From UBA1424 sp041669225 (GTDB lineage Bacteria > Bacillota_I > Bacilli_A > RFN20 > CAG-826), in NCBI GenBank assembly GCA_041669225.1, contig JBAYBO010000052.1, positions 1 through 6,943 of the forward strand: 6,943 bases of DNA, read 5' to 3'. Under the pieces are notes generated by a model. That model did not search any database. It had not been told where the DNA came from and worked only from the letters and a program-made list of their open reading frames with translations. Shown piece after piece: positions 1 to 5,085 of the stretch (position 1 is its first letter; every line of letters begins with the position of its first letter). The position numbers were made by a program, and so were the translations under genes.

Positions 1-388
1 AGTCACGCTTAGGAGAGACAGGATTGTTTCGAGCTTCGACAAACCATGGATGTTCATCGCTAGTGTGATTCAAAACGAAGTCAATCACGATGCGAATGCC
101 TCGCGTGTGCGCTTCTTTGATTAATAAATCAAATTCTTCATTCGTGCCAAAGCGTGGGTCAACTTGTAAATAATCGCTGACATCATAGCCATTATCATCC
201 AGCGGTGATTTAAAAAACGGACAAATCCACAACAAATCAACGCCTAGGTTTTTTAGATAATCAAGTTTCGATATAATTCCTTGAAGATCGCCGATTCCAT
301 CATTATTACCATCCTTAAAAGTGCTCGGATAAATGATATAGCCAATGGCTTTTTTCCACCAAGTTAAATGGGTGTGAATGTTATTCAT
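1..388 (-). CDS. GH13 alpha-glucosidase / oligo-1,6-glucosidase-like, N-terminal part (runs off window)
   Basis: Translation of the minus strand from the ATG at 386-388 gives 129 residues with no stop before the window edge. Seen: WWKKAIGYIIYPSTF at the start of a TIM barrel, a calcium-loop pattern D26-x-N28-x-D30-x-I32-x-D34, the NGYDVSDY segment (66-73) that lines subsite -1 in this family, and conserved region I DFVLNHTSDEHPWF (103-116). This is the beginning of a cytoplasmic GH13 exo-alpha-glucosidase (oligo-1,6-glucosidase/alpha-glucosidase group, usually about 550 residues), which hydrolyses terminal alpha-linked glucose from short oligosaccharides. Trehalose-6-phosphate hydrolase is the main alternative; the catalytic Asp and Glu and the specificity region lie outside the window. 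An in-frame TAG 14 codons upstream leaves this ATG as the only reasonable start, yet no Shine-Dalgarno sequence precedes it. It follows the FNT gene by 47 bp with no terminator between, so co-transcription is inferred. Confidence 0.9.
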   Translation of the reverse strand, partial: MNNIHTHLTWWKKAIGYIIYPSTFKDGNNDGIGDLQGIISKLDYLKNLGVDLLWICPFFKSPLDDNGYDVSDYLQVDPRFGTNEEFDLLIKEAHTRGIRIVIDFVLNHTSDEHPWFVEARNNPVSPKRD

Positions 389-425
389 ATTGTCTATTGT
401 GCGATAAAGCTATTAGAAAGACAAT
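389..425 (-). repeat. inverted repeat just before the glucosidase start codon
   Basis: ATTGTC (389-394) and GACAAT (420-425) form a perfect 6-bp inverted repeat with a 25-nt spacer, filling most of the FNT-glucosidase gap. In the minus-strand transcript the second arm directly abuts the ATG. It could fold into a weak stem that affects translation of the glucosidase, or be chance in AT-rich DNA. It has no T-tract and is not a terminator. Confidence 0.25.
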
Positions 426-435
426 TAATCAACGT

Positions 436-1086
436 TTATAAGTAAGTGAGTAAATAGGCAAACATCGATCCCAAGGAATTCCCAATTATTACGATTGCAA
501 TGTTTAACAATAAGACGCCGTTCCAGGCGTTTCCAATCGAAAAGAAAAACATGTTTGCTAAACAGTGTTCAAATCCCAAGACAACGAAGGCTGTAATGAA
601 GAAAACAAGACCGAGGTATTTCACCCATGTCCTTTTGGCCCTTTTATGGGTGTAGATGGCTAAGAAAACAAATAATCCACAGAAGAAAGCATAAATAAAA
701 GCCATATACCACGTCTCGCCGTTTCCGATCATTCGACTCGTGGCAATTGAATCAATGATATCGAATAAAGATGTCCAGCTCGTGAAGCGGAGCAAAGATA
801 ATAAATATCCTCCAACGACCACCGCCGTTGCGTTGCCTAAAAAGACAATTAATAAAGAGAGAGGTGAAGGTCGATTTTGAAGAGCGAAAGCATAACCAAT
901 TTTACCGGTGTAAAGAGAGAAACCATAGTAAACGATAATAACTAAACCGACAGCAAAAAGCACAGTTCCGATTGGTCTTAGCCCAATTGCCCAAAACAAT
1001 AAATATAAAGATACGCCTAAGACGACGCATAGTCCGGCATATATTCCAGATAAATAAGTTTTAAGAATTGCTTTTAGTGTTTGCAC
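436..1086 (-). CDS. formate/nitrite transporter (FNT) family channel
   Basis: A 216-residue, very hydrophobic membrane protein with about six transmembrane segments. Diagnostic features: LKTYLSGIYAG at 8-18 resembles the first helix of FocA; SLYTGK at 57-62 matches the broken second helix, with Thr60 at the place of the FocA omega-loop Thr; FLGNATA at 82-88 matches the family's GN motif; GFEHCLANM at 171-179 is the family signature with the central His174 of the substrate pathway; GNSLGS follows at 202-207. Family members move small monovalent anions (formate, nitrite, lactate, hydrosulfide) across the cytoplasmic membrane as pentamers. Formate export in fermentation is a reasonable guess, but substrate cannot be read from sequence. 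The protein is shorter than usual (about 250-290), mainly in its N-terminus and loops. The start is a GTG at 1084-1086 without a ribosome binding site; no in-frame ATG lies near it. The glucosidase gene follows downstream. Confidence 0.9.
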   Translation of the reverse strand: MQTLKAILKTYLSGIYAGLCVVLGVSLYLLFWAIGLRPIGTVLFAVGLVIIVYYGFSLYTGKIGYAFALQNRPSPLSLLIVFLGNATAVVVGGYLLSLLRFTSWTSLFDIIDSIATSRMIGNGETWYMAFIYAFFCGLFVFLAIYTHKRAKRTWVKYLGLVFFITAFVVLGFEHCLANMFFFSIGNAWNGVLLLNIAIVIIGNSLGSMFAYLLTYL

Positions 1087-1093
1087 GATTGAT

Positions 1094-1099
1094 ATTATA
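1094..1099 (-). promoter_or_regulatory. -10 box for the FNT gene
   Basis: A perfect TATAAT on the minus strand lies 7 nt before the GTG start of the FNT gene. No convincing -35 hexamer is found 16-18 bp upstream. If used, transcription would start at or next to the GTG, giving a leaderless message, which would explain the missing ribosome binding site. Confidence 0.45.
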
Positions 1100-1134
1100 A
1101 CGGATTCATTTAGTAAACTGGGAGCAAAATGATA

Positions 1135-1152
1135 AAGACCCTTTCGGGCCTT
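1135..1152 (-). terminator. terminator after the XRE-type regulator gene
   Basis: On the minus strand AAGGCCC-GAAA-GGGTCTT forms a 7-bp stem (one G-U pair) with a stable GNRA tetraloop, followed by TATCATTTTG. It lies 27 nt past the stop codon of the regulator and before the FNT promoter, separating the two transcription units. The T-tract is interrupted, so it may be leaky. Confidence 0.7.
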
Positions 1153-1179
1153 AAAATATGTAAAGATAATAAAAACTAT

Positions 1180-1959
1180 TTACTCGTCTTCGTTATCGAC
1201 AATATTGATTTCAATCCCTTTTTCAACACGGCGATGATGGAGCAACTTATCAATCGGACCAAAGACTGAATAGAAGATTGGAATGGCTAGAAAGACAATC
1301 CAATATGGATGCCACAAGCCAAAACCCATGCCTAAGAACATGTAGATGGCAGTGACCAAGACAGGCATTGCAAAGGCAGTAATTTTCTTACGATGAAAAC
1401 AGGAAAAGAGTGAAGCAAAAATCGGAATAAACAAGAAGACAATCCATCCTGTTGTCCAGCCAACGCCACCAGGTAATAAGAAACCCAACAACAAGAAAGT
1501 GACGACGGCTAAAAGAGTGAATGATCCGACGACAGCCCCTTTAATAATTTCGTATTTTGATGGTCGGTGCGAATAATTTTTTCCGCAGCCGATATTGACT
1601 TCGTCGTCTTTGTCTTTGACAAAAATGCCATCACCACTAATGTGGACTTCCTCGCCTTCTTTACTTTCGACGTGAATACCACCCACGCCAATATGGACGC
1701 GATCTTTTTTTGGCTCTTCTGGCTTAACTTGTTCCTTGATGATGTCTTCGACACTATCGTTCGTGTTTAATAATTCATCTAAAGAGACACCATAGATACG
1801 CGCCAGGCAGATTAGATTGTCTGTATCTGGACTCGCCTCCGCGCGTTCCCATTTACTGACAGCTTGTCTAGATAAACCTAATTTAGAAGCTAGTTCTTCC
1901 TGTGATAAGCCTTTTTCTTTACGGAGTTTGATGAGACGTTCAGCAATTTCGATATTCAT
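1180..1959 (-). CDS. XRE-family HTH regulator with membrane-spanning C-terminus
   Basis: 259 residues. Residues 5-64 form a classical XRE/Cro-CI helix-turn-helix (SQEELASKLGLSRQAVSKWE, then the GVSLDELL end). A charged linker follows (65-85), then a short beta-like stretch with two similar units, VHIGVGGIHV (88-97) and VHISGDGIFV (105-114), ending in VNIG. The C-terminal half (about 139-236) holds roughly four hydrophobic segments and carries a duplicated motif: WIVFLFIPIF at 172-181 and WIVFLAIPIF at 220-229. The protein is probably a DNA-binding domain tethered to the membrane; similar XRE-plus-membrane proteins are common in Bacillota, and their signals are mostly unknown. The ATG at 1957-1959 is chosen because AAAGGGGG (1967-1974) sits 7 nt before it; an in-frame GTG at 1983 would place that site inside the gene. 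The promoter dyad suggests autoregulation, which is inference. Confidence 0.9.
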   Translation of the reverse strand: MNIEIAERLIKLRKEKGLSQEELASKLGLSRQAVSKWERAEASPDTDNLICLARIYGVSLDELLNTNDSVEDIIKEQVKPEEPKKDRVHIGVGGIHVESKEGEEVHISGDGIFVKDKDDEVNIGCGKNYSHRPSKYEIIKGAVVGSFTLLAVVTFLLLGFLLPGGVGWTTGWIVFLFIPIFASLFSCFHRKKITAFAMPVLVTAIYMFLGMGFGLWHPYWIVFLAIPIFYSVFGPIDKLLHHRRVEKGIEINIVDNEDE

Positions 1960-1966
1960 AATTAAT

Positions 1967-1974
1967 CCCCCTTT
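1967..1974 (-). promoter_or_regulatory. strong ribosome binding site of the XRE-type gene
   Basis: AAAGGGGG on the minus strand, 7 nt before the ATG at 1959. It decides the start in favour of the shorter protein. It contrasts with the MerR, FNT and glucosidase genes, which show no such site. Confidence 0.85.
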
Positions 1975-2006
1975 ACTAAACACCTACATTTTAAGGAAAT
2001 ATGAGT

Positions 2007-2055
2007 GGTTGCATCTACCAAGTCTACTTTTCAAATGCGCAACTGACGGTTGCAT
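2007..2055 (-). repeat. two direct copies of GGTTGCAT in the XRE leader
   Basis: GGTTGCAT occurs at 2007-2014 and 2048-2055 (read on the plus strand), 41 bp apart, close to four helical turns. The right copy is half of the dyad at the promoter. The spacing suits two regulator dimers on the same DNA face, so this is a candidate operator pair for the XRE protein itself or another regulator. Confidence 0.4.
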
Positions 2056-2057
2056 TT
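2033..2057. promoter_or_regulatory. imperfect dyad, candidate operator at the XRE promoter
   Basis: AAATGCGCAAC (2033-2043) faces GTTGCATTT (2049-2057) across TGACG. The arms match as inverted repeats except for a two-base GC insertion in the left arm. The dyad starts inside the -10 box and covers the predicted transcription start, the usual place for a repressor operator. XRE regulators often repress their own gene, so autoregulation is inferred. Confidence 0.45.
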
Positions 2058-2062
2058 TACCA
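2054..2062 (-). promoter_or_regulatory. extended -10 promoter element of the XRE-type gene
   Basis: On the minus strand TGGTAAAAT is an extended -10 element (TGn plus TAAAAT). No good -35 hexamer is found, which is compatible with extended -10 promoters. The predicted transcription start near 2047 would leave a leader of nearly 90 nt before the ATG. Confidence 0.5.
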
Positions 2063-2082
2063 TAAAAGCTTAAAAAATGGTT

Positions 2083-2114
2083 CTTTGATATAAATACCAA
2101 TTATTATTTCAAAG
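2083..2114. repeat. inverted repeat CTTTGA/TCAAAG upstream of the XRE promoter
   Basis: CTTTGA (2083-2088) and TCAAAG (2109-2114) flank 20 bp of AT-rich DNA in the gap between the surface-protein terminator and the XRE promoter. It may be an upstream regulator site or chance; no T-tract follows, so it is not a terminator. Confidence 0.2.
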
Positions 2115-2143
2115 TTTTCCACGGCGGTTTCAAGTTATTAAAA

Positions 2144-2164
2144 GGGCGCACTTTTCATGCGCCC
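2144..2164 (-). terminator. terminator of the surface-protein gene
   Basis: GGGCGCA (2144-2150) and TGCGCCC (2158-2164) form a perfect 7-bp GC-rich stem with a 7-nt loop. On the minus strand it is followed by TTTTAAT and begins 12 nt after the stop codon of the surface-protein gene. Confidence 0.85.
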
Positions 2165-2176
2165 GCGAGTTATTAA

Positions 2177-3814
2177 CTATTGGATTTCTTCTTCCGTTTC
2201 TTCGTCTTTTTGTTTTTTCTTAATGAGAAAGAAGATGCAAATTATCAAGACAGCCGTTAAAGAGAAGCCACCAACGCTCAAGATAATAATAAGCGAGGTG
2301 CTTATGCTGTTATTAACATCAATGACAATTGCGAAATCGCCAAGACTTGTTGTAGAAAAAGTTACATACTCATCATCAACAGTCGCCTCAAGGGGATTGG
2401 CGATGCCGCTAACAATAATCTGGATACCGTTTTCCGACATCAATCCTTCAGGAGTAGCAAACTTTAAGGTAACTTCCCCAGTAATAGTGTCGCTTATATC
2501 ATGGCTTTCGGAATCGAAAAGACTTGCATTATATGTCTTAAAGATTTCCTTATTTTCAGGTACGAATATTGTTTCGCTGCCGGATTGCGTTATACGAACT
2601 TTAATAATCGCATCGCCAATAATGCCACCAGGAATGCTTAATTCAGCTGCGACTTCGCCAGCGCTTTCATCAGGATCCGAAGAGCTGATTCTAAGTGATT
2701 TCTCCTCAAAAACAGCTATGTAAGTTGCGTCTTCCACGGCTTCGACGATGGTAGGAGACCAGCTATCAAAAGTATAGATATGGGTCTCGGTGGCATCTTT
2801 TATCGGCGTGCCGTCATAAGTTGGAACAACACCATGATTTACAGTTGATGTGGAAGTCTCACCTTCGATATTCCATGTAATTGTATAAGCATTAAGTGTG
2901 ACATTTTCAACTATGATGTCGATATTTTGTCTAATTTCAGAAATCGTATATTCGCCGTTTTGATCGAGGGTAACTTCGACACTATTTACAAGAATTCGTG
3001 GCGAAGATTGTGTATAGCCTTCTAATAATTCAAAAACAAAAGTAAATGATTCATTATAATCTACTGCATAATTACTTCCGGTTTTCGCCGTTAATAAGTA
3101 TCCTATTTGAATATTTGGTACCGAAACCGAATAAGTGGAACGAGTGACGCCACTAACGCGAATTGTCTTTTCTTCTCGAATATCAGAAATAGTAAATTGG
3201 TTATTAACATCAAGAGCTACGGCAACTTCGTTGACTGTGACTTGCGGATTTGAGTCGAGATAGCCCGCCAGCAAAGTCAAAGTGAAAGTGATAGAGTCTC
3301 CGTGTGTGACCGAAAATGTTAGGTCTCCATAACCAGGAGTTGTAAGCATATATCCTTCATGATTCCACGGGCGCGTAATTGCATATACATTAGTAATGAC
3401 GTTTTCCACAGTGACTGTTTTATCGTTGGTGATATTACTGATTTGATATTGACCAAAATCATCAGTCATTACTTCCGAACCGTTAACTTTAATGGTGGGT
3501 ATGGATCTTGAATGCGATTCCAATAATGTGAACACGAAGGTGAATGATCCGTTATAATTTACTGGGTTCCAACTTCCTGATTTTGCAACTAATGTGTAAC
3601 CAACTTGATTATCTGGTAAATATACGTTATAACTGCTTACTCGATAACTCGTCTTCTGGTCAGCAAGCGTCCTAATCTCGTTCTTAAATTCACTACCATC
3701 GTGTGATGAAAAATTGTGTCCTGACAAATTCGCCAAGTTTGCAAAAGCCATAAAGGCTGTCAATAAGAAAGCTATTGCTGGAATAGGTTTCAAGGCTGTT
3801 TTCAAATTTCTCAT
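2177..3814 (-). CDS. secreted, membrane-anchored repeat surface protein with an InlB-like B-repeat
   Basis: 545 residues; no enzyme motif. In order: a Sec signal peptide (RNLK then a hydrophobic core, cleavage near 28); three related beta-rich repeats at about 62-142, 143-226 and 227-308, each running from a Y-x-V/I start through a GY-L-T/V-x-K-type strand, SFTFVFxLLE, a V-N-x-x-E/V turn and an I-x-V-x-x-V end; one B-repeat of the Listeria-Bacteroides/InlB type at 309-371 (YTITWNIEGE start, PTYDGTP, YTFDSWSP, ATYIAVFEE end); an unassigned beta-rich domain at 374-500; one transmembrane helix at 504-531; and a KKKQ-led acidic cytoplasmic tail. There is no LPxTG, so anchoring is by the membrane helix. 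Such architecture suggests an adhesin or other surface-exposed binding protein, but the ligand is unknown. The ATG at 3812-3814 is chosen because GGGAG lies 5 nt before it and the signal peptide starts there; an upstream ATG at 3847 is rejected. It faces the MerR-like gene. Confidence 0.85.
   Translation of the reverse strand: MRNLKTALKPIPAIAFLLTAFMAFANLANLSGHNFSSHDGSEFKNEIRTLADQKTSYRVSSYNVYLPDNQVGYTLVAKSGSWNPVNYNGSFTFVFTLLESHSRSIPTIKVNGSEVMTDDFGQYQISNITNDKTVTVENVITNVYAITRPWNHEGYMLTTPGYGDLTFSVTHGDSITFTLTLLAGYLDSNPQVTVNEVAVALDVNNQFTISDIREEKTIRVSGVTRSTYSVSVPNIQIGYLLTAKTGSNYAVDYNESFTFVFELLEGYTQSSPRILVNSVEVTLDQNGEYTISEIRQNIDIIVENVTLNAYTITWNIEGETSTSTVNHGVVPTYDGTPIKDATETHIYTFDSWSPTIVEAVEDATYIAVFEEKSLRISSSDPDESAGEVAAELSIPGGIIGDAIIKVRITQSGSETIFVPENKEIFKTYNASLFDSESHDISDTITGEVTLKFATPEGLMSENGIQIIVSGIANPLEATVDDEYVTFSTTSLGDFAIVIDVNNSISTSLIIILSVGGFSLTAVLIICIFFLIKKKQKDEETEEEIQ
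2702..2890 (-). repeat. single InlB-type B-repeat module
   Basis: Codes for residues 309-371 of the surface protein. The pattern of YTITWNI, the VNHGVVPTYDGTP stretch, YTFDSWSP and ATYIAVFEE is typical of the beta-grasp-like B-repeats of Gram-positive surface proteins. Only one copy is present, between the three N-terminal repeats and the C-terminal domain. Confidence 0.8.
2891..3631 (-). repeat. three tandem ~82-codon repeats
   Basis: Units at 3389-3631, 3137-3388 and 2891-3136 encode the three beta-rich domains of the surface protein. Units 1 and 3 are closest and remain similar at DNA level, for example the stretches at 3020-3065 and 3519-3564, which share most bases and lie about 498 bp apart (two units). 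Unit 2 has diverged (SVTHGDSITFTLTLL in place of the SFTFVF segment). This suggests expansion by duplication with later divergence. Confidence 0.75.
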
Positions 3815-3851
3815 AATTTCTCCCGAAGCATTAGTTGCATGGACCAACGCA

Positions 3852-3857
3852 ATTATA
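3852..3857 (-). promoter_or_regulatory. -10 box of the surface-protein gene
   Basis: A perfect TATAAT on the minus strand (within TATATATAAT), 37 nt before the surface-protein ATG, predicting a start near 3845 and a leader of about 30 nt holding the GGGAG site. The expected -35 position (about 3875-3880) reads CATTAT, a poor match, and coincides with the -10 box of the opposing promoter. A regulator is probably needed for full activity. Confidence 0.6.
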
Positions 3858-3873
3858 TATACTGATTGTAAAC

Positions 3874-3879
3874 TATAAT
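3874..3879 (+). promoter_or_regulatory. -10 box of the MerR-like gene
   Basis: A perfect TATAAT on the plus strand, 33 nt before the ATG at 3913. The expected -35 position with 17-19-bp spacing (about 3849-3856) has no good hexamer and overlaps the -10 box of the surface-protein promoter. MerR regulators bind the spacer between -35 and -10, here about 3857-3873, so one bound dimer could affect both promoters. Confidence 0.6.
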
Positions 3880-3912
3880 GCGCACATCAAAGACAAGCCT
3901 TTTTTTAAAAAA

Positions 3913-4692
3913 ATGACAATAATAAAAGAATTATTTAAAATTTCGGAAATTGCTACCTTTTTAGGCGTCACTCCAACCACCCTTCGCTATTACGAACAAT
4001 ACGGATTTATTAAGCCAGCCAAAGTTGACATAGACAGCGGTTATCGCTACTACAACATCAAAAACATCGGTGAAATTACTCATATTATTGATTTACGACG
4101 CTTGGGACTAAGCATGCGCCAAATTCAAAAGTATTTTAACGAAGGGTTTGACACAAAATCTTTCATTGAGGTATTAAAAAGGAAGCGCGAAGCTTTAGAT
4201 CGGCAAATAGTAATCAACGAACTACGTTTCGCTGATGAAAATGCATATACGGTTGACTTCATTAATACTAAACCAACTTATTGCCTTATAAAAGAAAGTA
4301 ATGCAAAAAATATCGGCGATATCGAGGAACAATTTGCTACTTTTTTAATTAATTGTTTAAGAAAGGGCTATTCTCTTGATGAGAACTTTATGACTTTCAT
4401 TGAATTTGACAGCGTTATTCCAAAATTCAAAAATATTCCTATTAAAATGTTTATAATCGTTCGAAAGCCATCTGTAGAAACATCTGTTTTCCCTGCGATT
4501 TATGGTATTCATACATTTCATAAAGGTAGTTACAAAAGAATTGGAGATGCTTACTCCGCCCTTTTACAGTTCGCTGCCAAGAATAACTTGAAGTTAAAAG
4601 GCACGGCGATTGAAAATTACTTTCGTTCCACATATGCTGTCGATGATGAAAGAAGCATGTTGACTGATGTCATATTGTCTCTTGAAAAATAG
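3913..4692 (+). CDS. MerR-family regulator with a BmrR/GyrI-like effector domain
   Basis: 259 residues from the ATG at 3913. Residues 8-76 are a MerR winged helix-turn-helix: KISEIATFLGVTPTTLRYYE, the wing region with DSGYRYY at 41-47, then LRRLGLSMRQIQKYF. A helical linker at about 82-112 is the usual antiparallel coiled-coil dimer interface. The C-terminal part (about 117-259) resembles GyrI-like multidrug-binding domains, best seen in FHKGSYKRIGDAYSALL (202-218) and the KGTAIENYF segment. BmrR-type proteins bind hydrophobic cations or drugs and twist the promoter spacer to activate transcription. No efflux pump is adjacent; the divergent neighbour is the surface-protein gene. An upstream in-frame TTG at 3835 is rejected because the TATAAT at 3874 would lie inside the gene. 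No Shine-Dalgarno site precedes the chosen ATG. It is the only plus-strand gene and may have been inserted or inverted here. Confidence 0.88.
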   Translation: MTIIKELFKISEIATFLGVTPTTLRYYEQYGFIKPAKVDIDSGYRYYNIKNIGEITHIIDLRRLGLSMRQIQKYFNEGFDTKSFIEVLKRKREALDRQIVINELRFADENAYTVDFINTKPTYCLIKESNAKNIGDIEEQFATFLINCLRKGYSLDENFMTFIEFDSVIPKFKNIPIKMFIIVRKPSVETSVFPAIYGIHTFHKGSYKRIGDAYSALLQFAAKNNLKLKGTAIENYFRSTYAVDDERSMLTDVILSLEK

Positions 4693-4866
4693 CTAAATAA
4701 ATAATTGTCTAGATAATCTATATCATCTATTCTTTTCGCCACATTTATAGCTTTCTAATTTAAAATTAGACATTAAAATATTACGAAAATCTCCGTTCAA
4801 AATGTAACATACAATGACTTTTTTTATAAACCGTGCACACGAAACTATTTATCCAAATATCCAAAT
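4693..4866. other. gene-free AT-rich spacer
   Basis: Between the MerR-like gene and the terminator of tRNA-Arg no start-to-stop frame with a ribosome binding site or recognisable motif is seen on either strand. The only structure is a near-palindrome ATTGTCTAGATAAT just after the stop codon and the perfect palindrome described separately. Confidence 0.6.
4754..4770. repeat. perfect AT palindrome after the MerR-like gene
   Basis: TCTAATTT (4754-4761) and AAATTAGA (4763-4770) are perfect inverted repeats around a single A. It has only two GC pairs and no T-tract, so it is a poor terminator; it may be a protein site or a relic. Transcription of the MerR-like gene probably ends further right, at the bidirectional hairpin at 4867-4903. 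Confidence 0.4.
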
Positions 4867-4903
4867 AAAAAAAGGCTTAATATCAGTGTAATAAACCTCT
4901 TTT
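4867..4903 (-). terminator. terminator of tRNA-Arg, possibly bidirectional
   Basis: On the minus strand AAAAGAGGTTTA pairs with the later TAAGCCTTTTTTT (12 bp with two G-U pairs, 12-nt loop), giving a U7 tail. On the plus strand the hairpin is followed by TCTTTTATGTTTT, so it can also stop transcripts from the convergent MerR-like gene. Confidence 0.7.
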
Positions 4904-4909
4904 ATGTTT

Positions 4910-4986
4910 TGGCGCGCCCGAGACGATTCGAACGTCCGACCCCCACCTTAGGAGGGTGGTGCTCTATCCAGCTGAGCTACGAGCGC
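4910..4986 (-). tRNA. tRNA-Arg (anticodon CCT)
   Basis: A complete 77-nt cloverleaf on the minus strand. Acceptor GCGCTCG pairs with CGGGCGC (one G-U), the D arm is GCTC/GAGC, the anticodon stem CCACC/GGTGG encloses loop CTCCTAA with anticodon CCT (plus-strand 4950-4952), and the T arm encloses TTCGAAT. Discriminator G is followed by an encoded CCA (4910-4912). It reads the AGG arginine codon. Confidence 0.97.
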
Positions 4987-5000
4987 ATTTACACCTCTAA

Positions 5001-5029
5001 ATAATAGCAGTTTTATGCGTGTCTTTAAA
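5001..5029 (-). promoter_or_regulatory. promoter of tRNA-Arg
   Basis: On the minus strand TTTAAA (5024-5029) and the extended -10 TGC-TATTAT (box at 5001-5006) are separated by 17 bp. The start would lie about 8 nt before the mature tRNA. Since a terminator follows tRNA-Pro upstream, tRNA-Arg seems to be a separate transcription unit. Confidence 0.5.
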
Positions 5030-5052
5030 TAATCCATTTATACAAATAAAAA

Positions 5053-5074
5053 GAGACAATACAAGTATCGCCTC
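5053..5074 (-). terminator. terminator of tRNA-Pro
   Basis: GAGGCGATAC and GTATTGTCTC form a 9-bp stem with a CTTG tetraloop on the minus strand (two G-U pairs), followed by TTTTTATTT. It begins 11 nt after the encoded CCA of tRNA-Pro. A T-run also follows on the plus strand, so it may work both ways. Confidence 0.85.
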
Positions 5075-5085
5075 ATTTTTTTCGC

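Noticed and set aside
1981..1983. GTG start giving an XRE protein 8 residues longer
   Set aside because: The strong ribosome binding site at 1967-1974 lies between it and the ATG at 1959, which starts the canonical HTH domain.
2157..2723. A 188-codon open frame on the plus strand inside the surface-protein gene
   Set aside because: It is antisense to a gene with a signal peptide, repeats and a ribosome binding site; its own protein has no recognisable motif or initiation site and also crosses the terminator at 2144-2164.
2891..3631. Repeats as a CRISPR array
   Set aside because: The repeats are about 250 bp long, diverged and in frame within a coding gene; no short identical repeats with unique spacers are present.
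3835..3837. TTG start giving a MerR protein 26 residues longer
   Set aside because: The extension is not MerR-like and would place the TATAAT box at 3874-3879 inside the gene.
3835..3852. Dyad TTGC...GCAA at the surface-protein start site
   Set aside because: Only the outer four bases and a few inner positions match; too weak to call an operator on its own.
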